Below, in pieces: positions 58,781-64,000 of a stretch of DNA of 64,000 bases (within the stretch, counting starts at the first letter, position 1; every line of letters begins with the position of its first letter). Below the pieces are notes generated by a model, which was not told the origin of the DNA, did no database searches, and was given only the letters and a program-made list of their open reading frames with translations. Source of the stretch: Cannabis sativa (lineage: Eukaryota; Streptophyta; Magnoliopsida; Rosales; Cannabaceae); the NCBI RefSeq assembly GCF_029168945.1, contig NC_083604.1, forward strand, positions 70,014,211 to 70,078,210. Reading direction: 5' to 3'. Made by a program: the position numbers and the translations under genes.

Positions 58781-60811
58781 TGTAATATCCCAGAAAATAA
58801 ATAATATTAAATGGACATATTTTATTAAATATGTAATTACTTGGAAAATGAAGTAGGATTATGATCTTACTTAGATAAATTGTTGAGAAATTATTTAACG
58901 AAATACGTTATTTTGGGCCCGGCAATTGTGGAATTTTAGCCATGTGGTTAGCAATGTCACGACATTAAATGAAAGAATTATTTTAAGAATATCCCGGATT
59001 AAGTTAGAATTTTATTAGAATGTCGGATTGGGGAATTAGTAAAATTACCAAAATGCCCCTAGGTTATAATTTAAGTTTAGGTTATTTTGAGGGATAGTTT
59101 AGTCATTTTATTTTTGGCAATCTCTTTTCTTTACTTAATTATTTTGTGGCTGCAAGGAAAAAAAAAAAAAAAAGAATGAAAACCCTTATTTAAGGGAGTT
59201 TCCTTCCATGACAAGTAATCATTTTTTAAAAAAAAAAAAACAAAAGCTCCAAGCTTCTTTTCTCCTTCTCCCTTCTGCCGATTCTTGTAGCTGCTGGAAC
59301 CAGGGAAAAACTCACTTCTTTTTCTTCAAATTCTTGAGCTAATCCTAACCCTAGGAGCTAGCTAAGTGGTGGTAAGGTTTCTACTCTTTTCTTGGTTGGT
59401 TTCCATGAGTTTAGATTAGGTTTTGGTGAGGGTTTTCATTTAATTCAGAGCTGGGGTATAAGCTGAAGTTAGGGTAGGTTCTTAGGGTGATTTGGAACTT
59501 GTGTGAATGAAGATTGAGGGAGATTAAGGGCTGTGCAACAAATAGGTGTGGAAAGTGATGTTTTTAATGAAAATTGACAAGTGAGATGTTGATTTTGAGT
59601 AACATGATGAATTGTGATTAAATGATAGGTTGAATGCATTGTATTTAGTATGTTGAACTGTTCTGGAAGTGCAAATTAGGTATGATTTGGTTTTGGTTCG
59701 AGCCGGAGGAGAAAAAACCGTAATTGTTACGGTTCGGCAAAGAACCGGCCGATCCTGGGCTGGTTCTGTCGCATCGTAACCTGGCCGACCGGCTAAGGTT
59801 ACAGGGAACAATTCTCGGGTTTTTCTCTAATCCGCGTTTAGCTCGGGGTTGAACCTAGTACCTGCCTTTGAATAATTTTGAGTTATTTGAATTATTATAT
59901 TGATGGTGAAGGCTAAGTCTAATCGGTTTAGAATTAGGGTTTTAATCCGGAATATTATGTTAAGGTATTTATTTGTGTTTCTCAATTGTCGTGACATAGG
60001 ACCGGATTGCCTAGCTTGTTTTTCCACCTGTGTCGGCCATATTCTTGACTTCTGAATTAAGGTAAGAAAAGTGGTAAGCACCATATGTGGTTAAAAATCA
60101 ATGAATGAATGGAGGTGATCTTGATTATTATCATGATATTGATTAAAGCTTATTAAGCCTAGGTTATTACCTAGGGTCGGAAACGGTTATTACCGTTATG
60201 AGTAATTACTCTTGAAACCGCGGTTAGGTTTCTTACTTATCGTTTGCGCTATCGGGCAACGATAGTGACATATTCAGCTCGTATGTAACGAGTGGTAAAA
60301 GTGGTACCTTATTAAGTACCAGGAATGTATGATGTTTAAGGAAATGCTTATTATTATCGAATAGTGAGTAAACATAATGGCATGAGATTAAGTGGATAAT
60401 CATTTTCTTTCAATTATTGTTTTGATCACTTTCTTGCTGAGTCTCTGTGACTCACTGGTGCTTTATGGTGCAGGTAAAGGAAAAGCTAAAGTCGAACAAC
60501 CATGAGTTATGGTCACAAGAAGAATGTACATACCAGCGCAGAAACAGTTTACAGGATGCTCTATTTTGATTGTATTTTGGAAAATATAAAGTTTATGTTG
60601 TAAAATACTTTGAAACCAGTTTGTAAATATTTTGAAAACAGGGGGACCCCATAAATCATGTTACTTATCTTTTGTTAAACAATTTAAAGGTTGAGTTTTA
60701 ACTATCAAAATTTTAATTACCCACACTTTTAGTATAATTACATCTTATATAATTATTGGTATTTTAAATAAAGTGCACACACGTGGCGTCCCTGTTGGAC
60801 AGGGCGTTACA
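58781..60811 (+). repeat. 3' LTR of gypsy element 2
   Basis: 2031-bp partner of 51967-53986. It keeps CTG/CAG where the other LTR often has CG, and carries a longer GC-rich patch at about 59735-59800. Confidence 0.92.
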
Positions 60812-61053
60812 ATCAGCGATAAAATAGGAAGCTCGAGCAAACGATTGAGCAACACTATTAGCAGATCGTTTAATAAAATTAACACAAACATCACCCAATG
60901 TTTTAACAACTCTTTATAATCTAAAATAATACTCCCAAAATAAGAAAGTAAAGGAAGATTACTCTGAATTGCTTGAACAACGGATAGACAATCGGTTTCA
61001 ATACAATTGTTCCAATCCAACCTTTCTTTTTTACCCAGCTGAGAGCCTCTCGA
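60812..61053 (-). pseudogene. Inner part of left arm: inverted copy of LINE RNase H fragment
   Basis: Reverse complement of 61217-61457. On the minus strand it encodes GWIGT/N.IETDCLSVVQAIQSNLPLLSYFGSII, the RNase H (RVT_3) segment of plant LINEs, with frame breaks. It begins at the target duplication of gypsy element 2, which split this arm. Confidence 0.82.
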
Positions 61054-61216
61054 TTCACTGCTGTCAAAAAGTGAATGGATTCACTGCTGTCGAAAATTGC
61101 AGTGAATCGTACAACTTCGTGTGTGTGGCAAGAGGTGCAACAGGGGAATTGGTGGAGGCAATAACATGCTGTCGTTCTGGGATCGTGCAACCTGAATTGG
61201 CAGAGGCCATGGGTGT
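61054..61216. other. Loop between arms of inverted duplication
   Basis: 163 bp with GATTCACTGCTGTC twice (about 61051 and 61078) and its partial complement GCAGTGAATC. The RNase H frame of the right arm starts in it. Confidence 0.6.
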
Positions 61217-61546
61217 TCGAGAGGCTCTCAGCTGGGTAAAAAAGAAAGGTTGGATTGGAACAATTGTTGAAACCGATTGTCTATCCGTTGTTCAAGCAAT
61301 TCGGAGTAATCTTCCTTTACTTTCTTATTTTGGGAGTATTATTTCGGATTGTAAAGAGTTGTTAAAACAATTGTGTGATGTTTCTGTTAATTTTATTAAA
61401 CGATCTGCTAATAGTGTTGCTCACTCGTTTGCTCGAGCTTCCTATTTTATCGCTGATCGTACTCTTACAAGCAATGAAGTTTCTACTGAGTTGCTTCATG
61501 TAATCATAAATGATTGCAATCAATAAAGTTGATGACTTTCTTTCAA
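61110..61546 (+). pseudogene. LINE-derived RNase H (RVT_3) fragment, right arm
   Basis: An open frame ending at 61526 holds ARGATGELVEA, PELAEAMGVREALSWVKKK, IVETDCLSVVQAIRSN and FIKRSANSVAHSFARAS, the order of an RNase H domain found at the C-terminus of plant LINE ORF2. The first catalytic aspartate region (usually DGA) is missing. An A run at 61537-61547 after AATAAAG resembles a LINE tail. The apparent ATG start at 60969 lies in the opposite arm and is accidental. Confidence 0.75.
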
Positions 61547-61632
61547 AAAAAAAAATAAAATAAACAATAAACAAGAAGATTAACATCTCAACCCTAGAAA
61601 CAAACTCAAGAGACTCAAAATTACAACTCTAA
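61217..61632. repeat. Right arm of inverted duplication
   Basis: Reverse-complement match to 60812-61053 joined to 51795-51966, about 0.41 kb, with few differences by eye. Together they form a palindrome with a 163-bp loop, once the 8.8-kb gypsy element is left out. Confidence 0.85.
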
Positions 61633-61717
61633 TGAATTCTTAATGAATTCATTAAGAATAAATTAAAGCAATATCTTGAACAAGTTTATTCCCAAAATTC
61701 GAAAATTACTTAATTAA

Positions 61718-62557
61718 TTAAAGCTTGTTGTTAAGGTTAAAACGTTTGGCAAAGAAAGAATCTCTAACCCAAAGAGGAGACCAAGAAAGAAAGGCAAACA
61801 AACAAGTCATGTGGCCAAACACAATATGCTTGGGCGGATTTGGCCTCAACACTTTCCTCACCACGTGCCTAGCGAAAGCCCCACCCTCAGTAGCTTTCCC
61901 AACCTGAGAAGCTCGAGCTCGCTCTTCAATGGCTTCCTTATACCCCTTATAAAGCTTCCATTCAATCCCCTTCAAATTCTCCATAGCCGCCTTTCCAAGG
62001 TTCGATCTCACAGCCCCAGGAACCACCAAAACCACCTTAATACCAAACGGTCTCACCTCCACTCGTAACGCCTCCGTAAAAGCCTGAACCGTTGCTTTGC
62101 TGGCGCAGTACGACCCGGCCCACGGGGTCGGGACCCGACCGACAACACTACCCACATTTACAATTGTTCCTCCGCCGGGTCGGGTCGCCATGTGCGGTAC
62201 CACGTGCTGGATTAGTCGGAGTTGACCAAGAGCGTTGACTTCCCAAGCTTTGCGTATTGACTCGAGAGGAAGCTCCGCCAGTGGGCCGGTGCTTCCGATT
62301 CCGGCGTTGTTGACGAGAATATCGATTCGGCCGTATTTGGAGACAATGGTTTCGACGGCGGAGGACACGCTCTCGTCGCACGTGACGTCCAAGGCGAGTG
62401 TCTCGACGGTGTCGTTTGGGAGGTCTACGATGTCGATTATGCGTTGGGGGATGTCGGTAGCAAACACGTGGCAGTTTTGGTCCGCGAATGCTTTGCAGTA
62501 TTCGTAGCCGATTCCTCCCTTAGCGCAACCAGTCACTAGAACTATTTTCTTGTCCAT
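61718..62557 (-). CDS. Short-chain dehydrogenase/reductase, 1-acyl-dihydroxyacetone-phosphate reductase-like
   Basis: Intact single frame of 279 residues from ATG 62557. Classical SDR: cofactor motif TGCAKGGIG (9-17), LDV (56-58), NNAG (83-86) and the catalytic tetrad N108, S137, Y150 and K154 (YCASK). The length and sequence fit plant homologues of NADPH-dependent 1-acyldihydroxyacetone phosphate reductase (AYR1-like), which in yeast reduces an ether-lipid/phosphatidate precursor at the ER or lipid droplet. The C-terminal hydrophobic stretch (about 244-262, HIVFGHMTCLFAFLSW) could tether it to membrane. D35 after beta-strand 2 is the position that usually favours NAD(H), so the cofactor is open. 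A TATA-like stretch lies about 110 bp upstream. The exact substrate is inference from the family. Confidence 0.85.
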   Translation of the reverse strand: MDKKIVLVTGCAKGGIGYEYCKAFADQNCHVFATDIPQRIIDIVDLPNDTVETLALDVTCDESVSSAVETIVSKYGRIDILVNNAGIGSTGPLAELPLESIRKAWEVNALGQLRLIQHVVPHMATRPGGGTIVNVGSVVGRVPTPWAGSYCASKATVQAFTEALRVEVRPFGIKVVLVVPGAVRSNLGKAAMENLKGIEWKLYKGYKEAIEERARASQVGKATEGGAFARHVVRKVLRPNPPKHIVFGHMTCLFAFLSWSPLWVRDSFFAKRFNLNNKL

Positions 62558-63640
62558 TTTTTCTTTTTTTTGAACTAGAGATATCGATTGTTTTGATTTA
62601 ATTGAATAATAATCCTAATTATGCATTTGTATTATTATTATTATTACATGTTGTAACCATTGTTTCACAATATATATGTATATATGTTAGAATAATTAAT
62701 TAATGTTAATTCCTCATGAAGGGAATCCTCGCCGGCATGATTGGAGTTTATTTGCTCTGGCTTTTAGTTAATACGTTACTATCGATGTTCTAACTTAATT
62801 AATTAAGCATTATTTATCATGAAGATTATTGTGTCATTTTCTCATGGTGTGTTATGCATGCATGTACTATATGTACAAACACAAATTTGACCAAAGTAAT
62901 CATTAAGAAAGTACCATTATCAACATACCTCCTGAGAATAGGTTATATGCGTGGTACAAACCAAAAAGGATATGTAAGTTTGGGTTAATGCTAAGAGAAT
63001 AATCATATCAAATATTAAATTCTTTATTCTAAGAGTTTAACCTTAATTAGTATTTTTAAATTAATTAATAAATTTAAATACTATTAATATTTTAATTTAT
63101 TATAAAAAAAATATTATGAAATAAATTTAGTATGTGAGATCGTTTTTTAACTGAATTATTTTTATGTTATTAACAATAACATATCTATAAGCATTATATA
63201 TAAATTTTATACTGTGTACATAAATAACAATGACATAGCCAATAAAAATCAATAACATAGTAATAGAATATATAGAAATATTTTTAATTAATAAAAAAGT
63301 ACAATAAAATTTAATATTTACTAATTAATAAATATATATTTTTTAATAAATAATTATTTTATTTTTAAGTATAATTAACATTAAATAGATATAATAAAAA
63401 TATTTTTATTTTTATTTTTTAAAATAATATTAAAGATTCATGTACTCAACCAAACACTGTAATTTAATTAACAAGAATATAATTACATATTATTTTACGC
63501 AGCCAAACACAGTTTACACATGTCCCTACAATCATATTCTCTTTCATAATATTTCTTACAATCAAATTATTTTAAACACTTCATTCCAAACGCCATCATA
63601 TAAATAATAATAAAAAAAAGATAGGTAAGTTTTCCTCTCA
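62558..63640. other. SDR upstream region and AT-rich DNA
   Basis: No gene. (ATT)n-like run at 62631-62646 and a TATA-like ATATATACATATATATTG on the minus strand (about 62668-62690) precede the SDR start. The rest is AT-rich. Confidence 0.5.
62668..62690 (-). promoter_or_regulatory. Possible TATA region of SDR gene
   Basis: A/T-alternating run about 110 bp before the ATG on the gene strand. Position is plausible, but such runs are common in this window. Confidence 0.35.
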
Positions 63641-64000
63641 GCTACCATCAGAGGAAGGAGAAATGCTATCGAGAGTATATTGAATAGGGAGGATACCTGG
63701 ATTTCAAAACGAGACCTAATTGGGAAAGAGTTCACGATTTCTTAACCTATATCTTCTCTGGAAATGATGTTGGTAGGGTGATGAATTGTGGGGACCTCAT
63801 TCATGATAGGCTTTCTGATTTGGAAAAGGAGGATCTGGTTAGAATTCCTTCCTTTGATGAAATTCGTAAGATGCTCTTTGTCATGGGCAGTAGTAAGGCC
63901 CTTGCGCCTGATGGGATGTCAGTTCTTTTCTTTAAACACTATTGGGAGTTAATGGGTGAAGACTTTTGTGATGCTATGCCAAGTTCTTTTAAGTCTGGTT
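63641..64000 (+). pseudogene. LINE reverse transcriptase fragment (cut by window end)
   Basis: Minor frames read RNAIESILNREDTWISKRDLIGKEF, then after a frame change near 63740 HDFLTYIFSGNDVGRVMN and, continuing, LSDLEKEDLVRIPSFDEIRK and ALAPDGMSVLFFKHYWEL. This is the linker and first RT block of plant LINEs, where KAPGPDG is usual and KALAPDG is seen. The fragment runs off the window edge. Confidence 0.8.

Larger units (their letters stand above)
51967..60811 (+). mobile_element. Ty3/gypsy LTR retrotransposon, Del/Tekay-type chromovirus (element 2)
   Basis: Complete 8.8-kb element. LTRs start TGTAATATCCC and end GGGCGTTACA (51967-53986, 58781-60811). The target duplication atcag lies at 51962-51966 and 60812-60816. 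A tRNA-iMet primer site (53990-54001) and a GTGGGGGATAGT purine tract (about 58768-58780) are present. The gag-pol frame is broken in its first half but holds the same domains as element 1, to which its integrase and RT are clearly similar; LTRs of the two families differ. It inserted into the left arm of an inverted duplication. Confidence 0.93.

Noticed and set aside
60969..61526. 185-codon plus-strand frame as a host RNase H gene
   Set aside because: Its first half reads through the opposite arm and loop of an inverted duplication; only the second half is an RNase H domain, and it is LINE-derived and lacks the first catalytic block.

Overview
The window is nuclear DNA of a dicot plant. It is AT-rich and packed with transposable elements, and it carries one nine-exon AP2-type transcription factor gene with plant splice sites. 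I cannot name the species from sequence alone. Only two ordinary host genes are visible, both on the minus strand: an AINTEGUMENTA (ANT) orthologue with two AP2 domains (35151-38352, 696 codons by my exon joining) and an intact short-chain dehydrogenase/reductase of the 1-acyl-dihydroxyacetone-phosphate reductase type (61718-62557).

Left third (about 0.65-20.5 kb): a tRNA-derived SINE with its target duplication; a 5'-truncated LINE with a 15-bp target duplication; and, inserted into the right copy of that duplication, an 18.4-kb Ty3/gypsy chromovirus of the Del/Tekay type on the minus strand (2135-20486, TSD tttaa). Its gag gene is split by a 10.1-kb Ty1/copia element (8249-18358, TSD tctat). 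That copia element has almost identical LTRs but a dead, fragmentary pol gene.

Middle (20.5-35 kb): mostly AT-rich DNA with CACTA and MITE pieces, a truncated copia LTR, a solo LTR (26629-27307, TSD tatac) sitting inside an older small repeat, and a decayed minus-strand copia element with one LTR (about 29.93-32.89 kb).

ANT region (35-41 kb): all nine coding exons are present, with GT-AG introns and a 9-nt microexon. A CT/GA-rich stretch lies just upstream of the start codon.

Right part (41-64 kb): three fold-back type repeats, two of them with a strand-switching degenerate GGTCT/GGACC core; a CACTA-type MITE; a copia gag fragment; and a second Del/Tekay element on the plus strand (51967-60811, TSD atcag) with a broken gag-pol. 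This second element split one arm of a roughly 0.41-kb inverted duplication made from a LINE RNase H end. Then come the SDR gene and the start of a LINE reverse transcriptase fragment cut by the window edge.

There is no operon-like cooperation here. The biological story is two host genes in a region built by successive nested insertions, whose order can be read from the target-site duplications.
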